Made by a program: the position numbers and the translations under genes. From assembly GCF_900099785.1 (NCBI RefSeq), contig NZ_FNDS01000001.1, forward strand, positions 496,001 to 560,000: a stretch of 64,000 bases of DNA. Reading direction: 5' to 3'. Below are positions 18,750 through 28,578 of the stretch, piece after piece (position 1 is the first letter of the stretch; each line of letters opens with the position of its first letter). Under the pieces are notes generated by a model. That model searched no databases. It saw only the letters and a program-made list of their open reading frames with translations, and was not told the origin of the DNA. The DNA comes from Pseudomonas panipatensis. GTDB lineage: Bacteria; Pseudomonadota; Gammaproteobacteria; Pseudomonadales; Pseudomonadaceae.

Positions 18750-19181
18750 ATGGTTAAGAAACGTTTCCTATTCACCGCTGGAGAACGGCTGCGCGGCCTG
18801 CGCGAGCTGATGGGGCTGAGCCGGAGGGAGTTCGCCGAAGTCGTCGGCATGAAGACCAAGAGCGTCGAGAATATCGAGCTGGGTCTGCAACGCATGCACG
18901 ACGAGGATTTCCAGAAGGTCTGCAGCGTCTATCCGGATTTCAGCCGCTGGATCACCTACGAAGGGCCGCTCGATTCCACCTCGGTGGCCTGGAAGATCGC
19001 CGACTCGGCGCAACGCGCCGCGGTCTACCTGGTGCAGCGCTATCCCACCTTGCTGGAGAACAGCGAGATGGACCTGGAGGAATGGCGGGCGCGCCACCGC
19101 GAAGTGCTCGAACGCCTGCGCGAGGAAGAAGAGCGCGAAGAGGAACCGGCGCCGCCGGGCGAGGGCGAGGGCGAGGCTTAG
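18750..19181 (+). CDS. XRE-family helix-turn-helix regulator
   Basis: A 143-residue protein. An HTH of the Cro/CI type spans about residues 10-45 (AGERLRGLRELMGLSRREFA, then SVENIELGLQRMHDEDF). The C-terminal half has no peptidase or metabolite domain; it ends in a Glu/Arg-rich helix and an acidic GEGEGEA tail. A phage-type repressor or a host regulator are both possible. Its stop overlaps the convergent 291-residue gene by two bases. Confidence 0.75.
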   Translation: MVKKRFLFTAGERLRGLRELMGLSRREFAEVVGMKTKSVENIELGLQRMHDEDFQKVCSVYPDFSRWITYEGPLDSTSVAWKIADSAQRAAVYLVQRYPTLLENSEMDLEEWRARHREVLERLREEEEREEEPAPPGEGEGEA

Positions 19182-20053
19182 TCGCGCTCGCTGAGACAGG
19201 CGCGCAGGTACGCCACCAGATCAGGCGCGCCGATTTCGCGCAGGCCCTCGCCAAAGGCGTTGGCCTGCGGATGATCCTTGGGGAGCAGCAGGCTCTCCGG
19301 GGTTTCGCTGTTGAACAGGCCGAAGCGCGCATAGGGTAGCCCGGTATCCAGCAGCAGGCCCATGAAGCCGGGGTCGCTCCAGGCCCGGGTGGGGATGGCA
19401 AGCAGGTGATAGCGCTGCTGCAGTTCGTCCAGCGCGCTGCCTTGCAGGTGGTAATGCTCGATCGTTGCCGGCAGGCGGATCTCCAGGCCGCGGCGACGCG
19501 CGTAGGCCACCGCGCAGGCGAATTCGCAGGGGTGGCTTTCCTCGTCCCAGAACAGTCGCTCGGCATGCCAGTCGGCCTGGCGCAGGCGCAGCGTGGCCTT
19601 GCGCTCGAAGTCGGGCAGGGCCAGGCCGAGGGCCTTGCTGAAATCCTTGTAGCTGATGATACGAACCTTGCGGCAGGCCTCGCTGGCGGCCAGTTCCTCG
19701 AAGCTCGACAGGCGGCTGTCGAGCAACGGGCCGCGGCTGCACAGGCCGTCGACCTCGCGCAGGTCGATGGCGGGGCGTTCCTCCCGGTGCTTTGCCACCA
19801 GCCTCTTCAGCACCGCGTGGGCACGTGCCTTGTCTTCCTGTACCGGGCCGGACAGCGCGCCGCGTGGCAGATCGATCAGGCGATGCAGCGGTGGCCCGGA
19901 TTGCCAGCCGATACCCGAGGCTGGGCGTTCCGGAGCGCTGAATGGCAGTGCCAGGGCGCGGCTGCGCTGCAACACCTTCTGCGCGTCCGCCGCGCCCAGG
20001 CCCAGGCGTTGGGCAATGGCAGCGAGGCGTTGGGACATGCGGGGTTGGCTCAT
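19178..20053 (-). CDS. Conserved hypothetical protein, 291 aa
   Basis: A soluble 291-residue protein without signal or TM. It has a Ser/Pro-rich first third and a globular part from about residue 110 ([40 protein letters not shown]). It reminds me of a Pseudomonas family listed as DUF6685, but I cannot confirm that. It ends tail-to-tail with the XRE gene and lies upstream of, and divergent from, pyrD. Function unknown. Confidence 0.7.
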   Translation of the reverse strand: MSQPRMSQRLAAIAQRLGLGAADAQKVLQRSRALALPFSAPERPASGIGWQSGPPLHRLIDLPRGALSGPVQEDKARAHAVLKRLVAKHREERPAIDLREVDGLCSRGPLLDSRLSSFEELAASEACRKVRIISYKDFSKALGLALPDFERKATLRLRQADWHAERLFWDEESHPCEFACAVAYARRRGLEIRLPATIEHYHLQGSALDELQQRYHLLAIPTRAWSDPGFMGLLLDTGLPYARFGLFNSETPESLLLPKDHPQANAFGEGLREIGAPDLVAYLRACLSERD

Positions 20054-20256
20054 GGGCGGCGCAAAGCTCCTGGTAGCCGGTGGGCCGATACGGGGGATGC
20101 CATGCTGGGCATGCCCCGGACAGCTCTAAGCATAGGAAAGGCAGCGACGATTGTGCGTCCGTGCTTCGACAAAAAACGTCTCCTTGTGGTTTCGGCTCAT
20201 CGGCCAGGTGCGGCTCCCTGCGACCTGGTGCCTCGCCTGATGCGTGGCCGGCCAGC

Positions 20257-20262
20257 TATAAT
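20257..20262 (+). promoter_or_regulatory. Probable -10 element of pyrD
   Basis: A perfect TATAAT lies 32 bp before the pyrD ATG. No matching -35 hexamer is obvious at 17 bp; CCTGAT at 20236-20241 is a weak candidate with a 15-bp spacer. Confidence 0.55.
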
Positions 20263-20293
20263 AACGCCCCATTTTGCCGACCGATGCCCGACC

Positions 20294-21325
20294 ATGTATA
20301 GCTTGGCCCGCGAGCTGTTGTTCAAACTCTCCCCGGAAACCTCCCACGAACTGTCCATCGATCTGATCGGCGCCGGCGGCCGCCTCGGGCTCAACGGCCT
20401 GTTCAGCAAGGCGCCGGCCAGCCTGCCGGTCAAGGTCATGGGCCTGGAGTTCGCCAATCCGGTCGGTCTGGCCGCCGGCCTGGACAAGAACGGCGACGCC
20501 ATCGACGGCTTCGCCCAGCTGGGCTTCGGCTTCATCGAAATCGGCACCGTCACACCGCGCCCGCAACCGGGCAACCCCAAGCCGCGGCTGTTCCGTCTGC
20601 CCCAGGCGACGGCGATCATCAACCGCATGGGCTTCAACAACCACGGCGTCGACCATCTGATCGAGCGGGTCAAGGCGGCCAAGTACCGTGGCGTGCTGGG
20701 CATCAACATCGGCAAGAACTTCGATACCCCGGTCGAGCGCGCGGTGGACGACTACCTGATCTGCCTGGACAAGGTCTATGCCCACGCCAGCTATGTCACG
20801 GTCAACGTCAGCTCACCGAATACCCCGGGTCTGCGCAGCCTGCAGTTCGGCGACTCGCTCAAGCAATTGCTGGAAGCACTGCGCCTGCGCCAGGAAGACC
20901 TCGCCGAGCAGCATGGCCGGCGGGTGCCCCTGGCGATCAAGATCGCCCCGGACATGAGCGACGAGGAAACCGCCCTGGTGGCGGCGGCGCTGGTGGAAGC
21001 GGGGATGGATGCGGTGATCGCCACCAACACCACCCTGGGGCGTGAAGGCGTCGAAGGCTTGCCGTTCGCCAACGAGGCGGGTGGCCTGTCGGGCGCCCCG
21101 GTGCGCGAGAAAAGCACGCACATCGTCAAGGTGCTGGCTGGGGAACTCGGTGGCCGTCTGCCGATCATCGCCGCCGGCGGCATCACCGAAGGCATTCATG
21201 CGGCGGAGAAGATCGCCGCCGGTGCCAGCCTGGTGCAGATCTATTCCGGCTTCATCTACAAGGGCCCTGCGTTGATCCGAGAAGCGGTGGATGCGATCGC
21301 CGCGGCGCGGCGCGTGGGCCAATAA
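20294..21325 (+). CDS. pyrD: Dihydroorotate dehydrogenase (quinone), class 2
   Basis: A 343-residue FMN enzyme that oxidises dihydroorotate to orotate in pyrimidine synthesis, passing electrons to the quinone pool. The class 2 N-terminal membrane-associating helices are present ([20 protein letters not shown]). FMN and substrate motifs include [19 protein letters not shown] and [10 protein letters not shown] with the catalytic base serine of class 2 enzymes. The ATG at 20294 is set by homology and by the TATAAT upstream; the open frame extends almost 900 bp further without meaning. It ends at a shared terminator with rmf. Confidence 0.96.
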   Translation: MYSLARELLFKLSPETSHELSIDLIGAGGRLGLNGLFSKAPASLPVKVMGLEFANPVGLAAGLDKNGDAIDGFAQLGFGFIEIGTVTPRPQPGNPKPRLFRLPQATAIINRMGFNNHGVDHLIERVKAAKYRGVLGINIGKNFDTPVERAVDDYLICLDKVYAHASYVTVNVSSPNTPGLRSLQFGDSLKQLLEALRLRQEDLAEQHGRRVPLAIKIAPDMSDEETALVAAALVEAGMDAVIATNTTLGREGVEGLPFANEAGGLSGAPVREKSTHIVKVLAGELGGRLPIIAAGGITEGIHAAEKIAAGASLVQIYSGFIYKGPALIREAVDAIAAARRVGQ

Positions 21326-21326
21326 A

Positions 21327-21350
21327 AAGGGCTCCTTTCGGAGCCCTTGG
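21327..21350. terminator. Intrinsic terminator between pyrD and rmf
   Basis: The stem AAGGGCTCC-TTTC-GGAGCCCTT (21327-21348) starts two bases after the pyrD stop. A-rich sequence on the left allows use from the minus strand too (rmf). Confidence 0.85.
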
Positions 21351-21406
21351 GCTTGCGCCCTGCCGCCCGGATGGGGCGTGCTTGGGGAAATCGGTGTGAT
21401 CCTTGG

Positions 21407-21625
21407 TCAGCTGGTTGCGTGTTGCATCTGGTTCAGACGTTGAAGACCGGCGGTGCCGGTAAGACCATCCCAGTTGTCGCCGCGGCCCTCGCGCCAGCCG
21501 TTGAGCCAGGATTGCCGGGTTTCGGGATGGGTGAACGGACAGAGATCGCGGGATTTACCACTGACACCGTATTGATAACCACGCAAAAAGGCTCTTTCCA
21601 ACGGATCACGCTTAAGTCTTCTCAT
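21407..21625 (-). CDS. rmf: Ribosome modulation factor
   Basis: A 72-residue basic protein that matches Rmf: MRRLKRDPLERAFLRGYQYG at the start and the central GKSRDLCPFTHPETRQSWLNGWREGR. Rmf dimerises 70S ribosomes into inactive 100S particles in stationary phase and starvation. In P. aeruginosa it supports survival of dormant biofilm cells. The gene is preceded by a long GC-rich structured leader on the same strand, which suggests post-transcriptional control. Confidence 0.95.
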   Translation of the reverse strand: MRRLKRDPLERAFLRGYQYGVSGKSRDLCPFTHPETRQSWLNGWREGRGDNWDGLTGTAGLQRLNQMQHATS

Positions 21626-21830
21626 AGGGTATTGCCCTCACTTGTTGACTGTTATGTCCCGTTGGCCCCCCAGGGAGGCCTGGCGGAAGTTTCCGCCACA
21701 GGGGCCGGTTGCCGGCGTGACAGGCCCCTCCCGCCACCTTTGCGGCGACGGGTTAAGCTGAGTTCTAAACCATGGTCTCTGCGACTGTGAACGACCAATT
21801 TGTCATAAAGACTTAACTCTTATGGGTTCG
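21626..21830 (-). ncRNA. Structured 5' leader of rmf (rmf RNA motif candidate)
   Basis: Weinberg and colleagues described an rmf RNA motif in the 5' UTR of Pseudomonas rmf genes. Here the leader holds a clear hairpin: TGGCGGAA-GT-TTCCGCCA (21681-21698), enclosed by GGCCCC (21664-21669) pairing with GGGGCC (21701-21706). A second GC-rich helix (CCCGCC with GGCGACGGG, about 21730-21752) lies further upstream. Location and strand fit the motif; I have not matched the Rfam model. Boundaries are approximate. Confidence 0.6.
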
Positions 21831-22091
21831 GGCCATAAGTTCTTTCGCTCCGGGCCTCCGTTGAACGGCTCTGGCCCGCATGTGACGGGGCTTATACCCG
21901 AGAGGCGACGAATTGCTCGTGCAATTGAGAGCCTCTCTCATCCCGACGAGCGGGCCGAGCCTGCGACTCCGGGTCGCGCTGCGAAACCGGGTTTACAAGA
22001 ATTCATGGTGTAGGGTCAGGCGTGCTGACGCGACACTACGCTCAAGAGGCCAGGTAGCCTCGCTGAAAAGGGCTGCGGCCCGGGAAATCTA
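21831..22091 (+). promoter_or_regulatory. Structured leader region of rlmL
   Basis: About 260 bp before the rlmL ATG contain several hairpins on the plus strand. The best is GAGAGGC (21900-21906) with GCCTCTC (21931-21937), enclosing AATTG-CTCGTG-CAATT (21911-21926). Another is TCAG-GCGTG-CTGA within GTGT...ACAC (about 22013-22038). No protein-coding frame here looks real. Together with the rmf leader it accounts for the 466-bp gap between rmf and rlmL. Confidence 0.5.
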
Positions 22092-24284
<2,193 letters not shown>

Positions 24285-24295
24285 TGCGCCGGCCG

Positions 24296-24322
24296 CCCGC
24301 GGCCGGGATCACTGGCCGCGGG
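24296..24322. terminator. GC-rich hairpin between rlmL and dacB
   Basis: CCCGCGGCC (24296-24304) pairs perfectly with GGCCGCGGG (24314-24322); the dacB stop lies in the loop. There is no T run, so use as an intrinsic terminator is uncertain. Confidence 0.35.
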
Positions 24323-25748
24323 TGGAGGCGTAGAGGTCGAGCAGTACCTGGTCGAGGATCGAGGACGCACCCCACGGCCGGTTGCTGTTGAGGATCGCCA
24401 CCACCACCCAGTTGTTGCCCTTGGCGTCGCGGCTGAAGCCGGCGAGAGCGCGCACCGTATTCAAGGTGCCGGTCTTGACGTGGGCCTCACCGGTCATCGG
24501 CGTGTGGCGCAGGCGTTTGTGCATGGTCCCATCGACGCCAACGATCGGCAGCGAGGAGATGTACTCCGCCGCGGACGGGCTGTGCCAGGCCGCTTGCAGC
24601 ATCGCCGCCATCTCACGGGCGCTGACCCGTTCGTCACGCGACAGGCCGGAGCCGTTCTCCATCACCAGGTGCGAGGCGGTGATGCCCTTGCGCGCCAGCC
24701 ATTGGCGGATCGCCCGTTGCGCGGCCTTGGAGTCGTCGCCGTCGGCGCTGTTGCGGTACTGCGCGCCAATCGAAAGGAACAACTGCTGCGCCATGGTGTT
24801 GTTGCTGTACTTGTTGATGTCGCGAATGATCTCCACGGTGTCCGGGGACAGTGCGCGGGCGAGCAGGGTGGCGTTCTTCGGCACGCTGCCCTGGCGGTCC
24901 GTACCGCTGATGCTGCCGCCCAGCTCCTGCCAGATACCGCGCACGGCGCCCGCGGTATAGGCGGGATGATCGAGCAGCGACATGTAGGTCTGCGCGCTGC
25001 AACCGCGGGGAATCTCGCCGGCCGCGTTGAGCACGGTGCCATCGGCGCGGGTTTCCGGGATGAAGCGCAGTTTCGGCCAGGCCGGGCAGGTAGCCGGGGG
25101 CGTGACCTTGACCTGATTCTCGAGGCGCACGTTGGCCAGCGGCGGATCCATCATCACCGTCGCCTGGCCACCTTCGGTGCGCACCACCAGGCGCACGCTC
25201 TTCAGGTTGACCATGAGCGAGTCCGGGCCGACCAGGAAGGGCTTGTTGTCGTCGCCGCCGTCATCGTTGAACACCGGTAGCTGCGGCTGGTTGAAGTAAT
25301 TGCGGTCGAGCACCAGGTCGCCATTGACCTTGAGCACGCCATTGGCGCGCAGATCGCGCATCAGCAGCCAGAGTTTTTCCAGGTTCAGTTTCGGGTCGCC
25401 ACCACCCTTGAGGTAGAGGTTGCCGTTGAGCACCCCGTCCTTCAGTTGGCCGTCGGTGTAGAACTCGGTCTTCCACTGGTAGGTGGGGCCGAGCAGTTCC
25501 AGGGCGGCATAGGTGGTGAAGAGTTTCATGGTCGACGCCGGGTTCACCGAGACGTCGGCATTGAAATAGGTGGGGTTGCCAGGGCCATCCAGAGGGATCA
25601 GAACCAGGGACAGCGCGTTGTCTTCCAGCTTGCTGGCCTTGAGGGCCTTTTCCACCCTTTCCGGAAGGGTGGTCTTGATCTGCGCCAGGGACGGCAGCGT
25701 GAAGGGCAACAGGGTGGCGAGGGCGAGAATACGCAGTGATTTGAGCAT
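24309..25748 (-). CDS. dacB: D-alanyl-D-alanine carboxypeptidase/endopeptidase (PBP4)
   Basis: A 479-residue periplasmic class C penicillin-binding protein (peptidase S13). Active-site motifs are S72-T-M-K75 in NPASTMKLFTT, SNN in INKYSNNTMAQQ and KTG in HVKTGTLNT. A signal peptide ends near residue 22 (LPSLAQ). It trims and cleaves peptidoglycan cross-links; in P. aeruginosa its loss induces AmpC through CreBC. A good Shine-Dalgarno is not evident before the ATG at 25748, so an alternative start is possible. Confidence 0.95.
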   Translation of the reverse strand: MLKSLRILALATLLPFTLPSLAQIKTTLPERVEKALKASKLEDNALSLVLIPLDGPGNPTYFNADVSVNPASTMKLFTTYAALELLGPTYQWKTEFYTDGQLKDGVLNGNLYLKGGGDPKLNLEKLWLLMRDLRANGVLKVNGDLVLDRNYFNQPQLPVFNDDGGDDNKPFLVGPDSLMVNLKSVRLVVRTEGGQATVMMDPPLANVRLENQVKVTPPATCPAWPKLRFIPETRADGTVLNAAGEIPRGCSAQTYMSLLDHPAYTAGAVRGIWQELGGSISGTDRQGSVPKNATLLARALSPDTVEIIRDINKYSNNTMAQQLFLSIGAQYRNSADGDDSKAAQRAIRQWLARKGITASHLVMENGSGLSRDERVSAREMAAMLQAAWHSPSAAEYISSLPIVGVDGTMHKRLRHTPMTGEAHVKTGTLNTVRALAGFSRDAKGNNWVVVAILNSNRPWGASSILDQVLLDLYASTRGQ

Positions 25749-26017
25749 GTTTGAAAGTGAAATCCCGGGTCAGGGCATTGACTTGAAAAGGTGACAAAAA
25801 AGAAACACTGACAATAGACGATTCCCGTATTGGATAAGGAATGCGCCGGCGCATTATGCCGCAAGCCGCCAATGGATGTGCTCGGCTTTCGGTACAGGAT
25901 GTCATGGGAGGGGGCGGCCGAAGCTGGTAGAGTGCCGGCCGGTTTCCACGCGAATTCACGGCAGCCGCCGTGCGCGGGGAGCCGGTTTTACCGTTCTTAA
26001 TCGAGGAGATTCGTCAA
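25749..26017. promoter_or_regulatory. Divergent intergenic region, dacB / yggL
   Basis: 269 bp without a gene. The half near dacB is AT-rich (a run AAAAAAGAAA near 25795) and should hold the dacB promoter. A GAGGAG ribosome binding site for yggL ends about nine bases before 26018. No dyad stands out. Confidence 0.35.
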
Positions 26018-26362
26018 ATGGCCACCAATCGTTCCCGTCGCTTGCGCAAGAAGCTCTGCGTCGATGAGTTCCAGGAACTGGGGTTCGAGCTGAGTTTTCA
26101 ATACCAGCAAGGCTTGGCCAGCGACGCCGTGCAGGCTTTCCTGACGCGATTCCTGGATCAGGCGATCGAGGCCAATGGCCTGGCTTACACCGGTTGTGAT
26201 GATTTCGGCTTCGTCTGCCTGGCCCGTCGTGGCTCGGTCAGCGAGGCACAGCGCGTGGCGGTGGAGGCGTGGCTGAAGCAGCAGGCCGAACTGAGCGGCA
26301 GCACGGTCAGCGCACTGCAGGACGCCTGGTATCCGGGACAGCCGATTCACGCGTCGGCCTGA
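26018..26362 (+). CDS. yggL: YggL family 50S ribosome-binding protein (DUF469)
   Basis: A 114-residue protein matching YggL/DUF469: basic start MATNRSRRLRKKLCVDEFQE followed by ELGFELSF and a compact acidic alpha/beta domain with DDFGFVCLARRG. YggL has been reported to bind the 50S subunit in E. coli. The ATG at 26018 is chosen over one at 25970 because GAGGAG lies directly upstream and the family begins here. Confidence 0.88.
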   Translation: MATNRSRRLRKKLCVDEFQELGFELSFQYQQGLASDAVQAFLTRFLDQAIEANGLAYTGCDDFGFVCLARRGSVSEAQRVAVEAWLKQQAELSGSTVSALQDAWYPGQPIHASA

Positions 26363-26414
26363 GCCACAGGCGGCTTGCGTCCGTCCGCACCGCTGGTGGG
26401 CGCGACTGCCGGTG

Positions 26415-27665
26415 TCACAGGGGCGGCGAGGAAGGGATGTTTTCGCCGGCCGGGGATTCGAAACGCCAGCGCATGGGGTCGAGGGCTTCCGCTTGCGCCT
26501 TGCGGGGCCATTCGCGGAACTCTGCTTCCGAGAGCGGCTGGGAGAACAGGAAACCCTGCCCCAACTGGCAGCCCAGCTCGCGTATCTGCCGTAGTTGCTC
26601 CAAGGTCTCGATGCCTTCGGCGACCACGCGCAATTGCAGGTGCCGCGCCAGCGCCATGGTGCCGGCAACGGATTCGTAGGCCCGTGGGTTGTCCTGCATG
26701 TCGCGGATGAAGGATGCGTCCAGCTTGATCTCGTTGCATGGCAGGTCGCAGAGCCGCTGCAGCGAGGAATAGCCGGTGCCGAAATCGTCGATGGAGATAT
26801 TGCAGCCCATCAGCCGCAGGCGGGCGAGGTTCTCCAGGCTGGTCAATGGCGTCGACACCAGTCCGCCCTCGATGATCTCGAACGTCAGGCTGTGGGTGGC
26901 GATGCAGGTCTGCTTGAACTGCGCCTGCAAGCGAGCGGCCAGATCCTTCTGTTGCAGCACTTCCACGTCCATGTTGATCGCCAGCTCCTTCGGCGAGCCG
27001 TTCAACTGCTCGCGTCGGGCGAAATCCAGCGCCTGGCCCAGGACCAGTTCGAACAGGTCCGGCAGCAGCTTCATCTGACGAATCGCGGCGAGGAAGTAGG
27101 CTGGCCGGAGCAGTCCGTGCACCGGGTGTTCCCAACGCACCAGCACTTCCGCACCGACGGTCTCCAGGGTCTTCAGGTTGACCTTGGGCTGGTAGAACGC
27201 CTTGAACTCCCGATTCTGCATGGCCCGCCAGACTTCCAGCGCTGTCGGTGTCGGCCGGGTCGGCGAAGGGAGCGCCGGCGGTTCCGGGTTGAAGGCTTTG
27301 AGGCGTGCCTGCAGGCTGGACATCTGCAGCGGTTTACCCAGTTCGCCGATCACCGCCAGGCCGTGCAGCGTGGCGATATGGGCGATGGCGCGACGCAGGT
27401 CGGCGGGAATATCGCTGACCACGATGATCGCCTTGACCAGCTTTTCCCGCGCGGCGAGACGCAGGAAGGTAATAAGGTCCATGCCAGGTATGCGTACGTC
27501 GCAGATCGCAATGTCGACTCCCCCTTCATCCCTCAGCAACTCGATGGCGCCGTTGCCTTCCGCGGCGGCCAGGACCTTTTCGTAGCCGAGCGTCTGCAGG
27601 CCATGCACGGTCGCCTGCCGCAGAAATGCATGGTCCTCCAGTACCAAGAGGGTTGAATTGTTCAT
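26415..27665 (-). CDS. RocR-like response regulator with EAL phosphodiesterase
   Basis: A 416-residue protein: receiver domain (1-120, phosphoacceptor D56 in IAICDVRIPGMD) and an EAL domain (about 150-400) that would hydrolyse c-di-GMP. The signature is EVLVRWEHP, as in RocR of P. aeruginosa, and catalytic neighbours NMDVEVLQQ, DDFGTGYSSL and EGIETLEQ are intact. RocR (PA3947) antagonises RocA1 downstream of RocS1. This gene is divergent from a rocA/rocS pair, so it probably receives phosphate from that kinase. The ATG at 27665 starts MNNSTLLVLEDH; an earlier frame start at 27686 lacks support. Confidence 0.88.
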   Translation of the reverse strand: MNNSTLLVLEDHAFLRQATVHGLQTLGYEKVLAAAEGNGAIELLRDEGGVDIAICDVRIPGMDLITFLRLAAREKLVKAIIVVSDIPADLRRAIAHIATLHGLAVIGELGKPLQMSSLQARLKAFNPEPPALPSPTRPTPTALEVWRAMQNREFKAFYQPKVNLKTLETVGAEVLVRWEHPVHGLLRPAYFLAAIRQMKLLPDLFELVLGQALDFARREQLNGSPKELAINMDVEVLQQKDLAARLQAQFKQTCIATHSLTFEIIEGGLVSTPLTSLENLARLRLMGCNISIDDFGTGYSSLQRLCDLPCNEIKLDASFIRDMQDNPRAYESVAGTMALARHLQLRVVAEGIETLEQLRQIRELGCQLGQGFLFSQPLSEAEFREWPRKAQAEALDPMRWRFESPAGENIPSSPPL

Positions 27666-27943
27666 GGGATTTACCGATTTCGACAAAGTTTGAAGTGTGC
27701 CGGGCCATGAAAGACTTTGAATTAAAAATATTCCAATAGCCGCGTGGGAAATTTCTGACGATTTATTGGTGATAATTGGCCTGGGTGGGGCTTTTGTTTC
27801 TATGGCGTCGGAATTGGTTTTTTATTATGTAGGAATTTACTTAAGACACTAAAAGTGTGCCATGTTCGTCTCGACAGCATTTTCTTGGACGATATCTTAC
27901 GGAGGGCTCTTGGGAAGTCTGTGAATTCTGTAGGAGAGTGATC
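27666..27943. promoter_or_regulatory. AT-rich divergent promoter region of the roc locus
   Basis: A 278-bp spacer with a much lower GC content than its surroundings separates the RocR-like gene from the rocA-like gene. It has T-rich runs (GGTTTTTTATTATG near 27815) and a dyad ACACT-AAA-AGTGT at 27846-27858. It probably holds both promoters and binding sites for the response regulator or a silencer such as MvaT. Confidence 0.5.
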
Positions 27944-28570
27944 GTGAGTAAAGTGCTAATTGTCGACGACCATCCGGTTATCCGAATGGCAATGCGGGCC
28001 CTGCTGGAAAAAGAGGGCCATACCATCATAGGCGAGGCCGATAACGGCGTTGACGCGCTGTCCTTGGTGAAGGAGCTGATTCCAGACCTGGTGGTCCTGG
28101 ATATCGGTATTCCGAAGCTCGACGGGCTGGAGGTCATCAGCCGTCTCTCCGCCTTCAGCCTGCCGCTGAAAATATTGGTGCTCACCGGCCAGAGTGCGTC
28201 GCTCTATGCGATGCGCTGCATGCAGGCAGGCGCGTCGGGTTTTGTTTGCAAGCAGGGTGGATTGTCCGAGTTGGTCAGCGCGGTCAACGCTGTGATCGCG
28301 GGATATAACTATTTCCCCAGTGCTGCGGTGCGGCCTGTGCGTAAGAATAATGGGAGCATGGATGATCATGAACTCATTCAGCGCCTCTCCGATCGGGAAA
28401 TGTCAGTTCTGCAATATTTGGCCAATGGCTATTCGAACAAGGATATTTCCGAGCAGATGTTCATCAGTAATAAGACGGTCAGTACATACAAGACGCGTCT
28501 GTTATTGAAACTGAACGCTCATTCGTTGGTAGATCTGATCGAGTTCGCCAAGCGCAACGCTTTGGTCTGA
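27944..28570 (+). CDS. rocA2: RocA-like response regulator (NarL/FixJ family)
   Basis: A 208-residue regulator: receiver domain with D8, D9 and phosphoacceptor D53 (LVVLDIGIP), and a LuxR-type HTH near residues 145-205 (LSDREMSVLQYLANGYSNKD, then NKTVSTYKTRL). The frame runs further upstream, but the GTG at 27944 follows TAGGAGAG at a proper distance and gives the family start SKVLIVDDHP. In PAO1 RocA2 with RocS2 affects mexAB-oprM and fimbrial cup gene control. It lies eight bases before the kinase gene, so they form an operon. Confidence 0.85.
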   Translation: MSKVLIVDDHPVIRMAMRALLEKEGHTIIGEADNGVDALSLVKELIPDLVVLDIGIPKLDGLEVISRLSAFSLPLKILVLTGQSASLYAMRCMQAGASGFVCKQGGLSELVSAVNAVIAGYNYFPSAAVRPVRKNNGSMDDHELIQRLSDREMSVLQYLANGYSNKDISEQMFISNKTVSTYKTRLLLKLNAHSLVDLIEFAKRNALV

Positions 28571-28578
28571 GGTGTGGG

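Noticed and set aside
18146..19181. Intact prophage or integrative element
   Set aside because: Only regulator-like genes are seen; no integrase, att repeats, tRNA or structural genes.
21822..22013. 63-codon open frame in the rlmL leader
   Set aside because: No ribosome site, odd composition and it overlaps the hairpins; RNA structure explains the region better.
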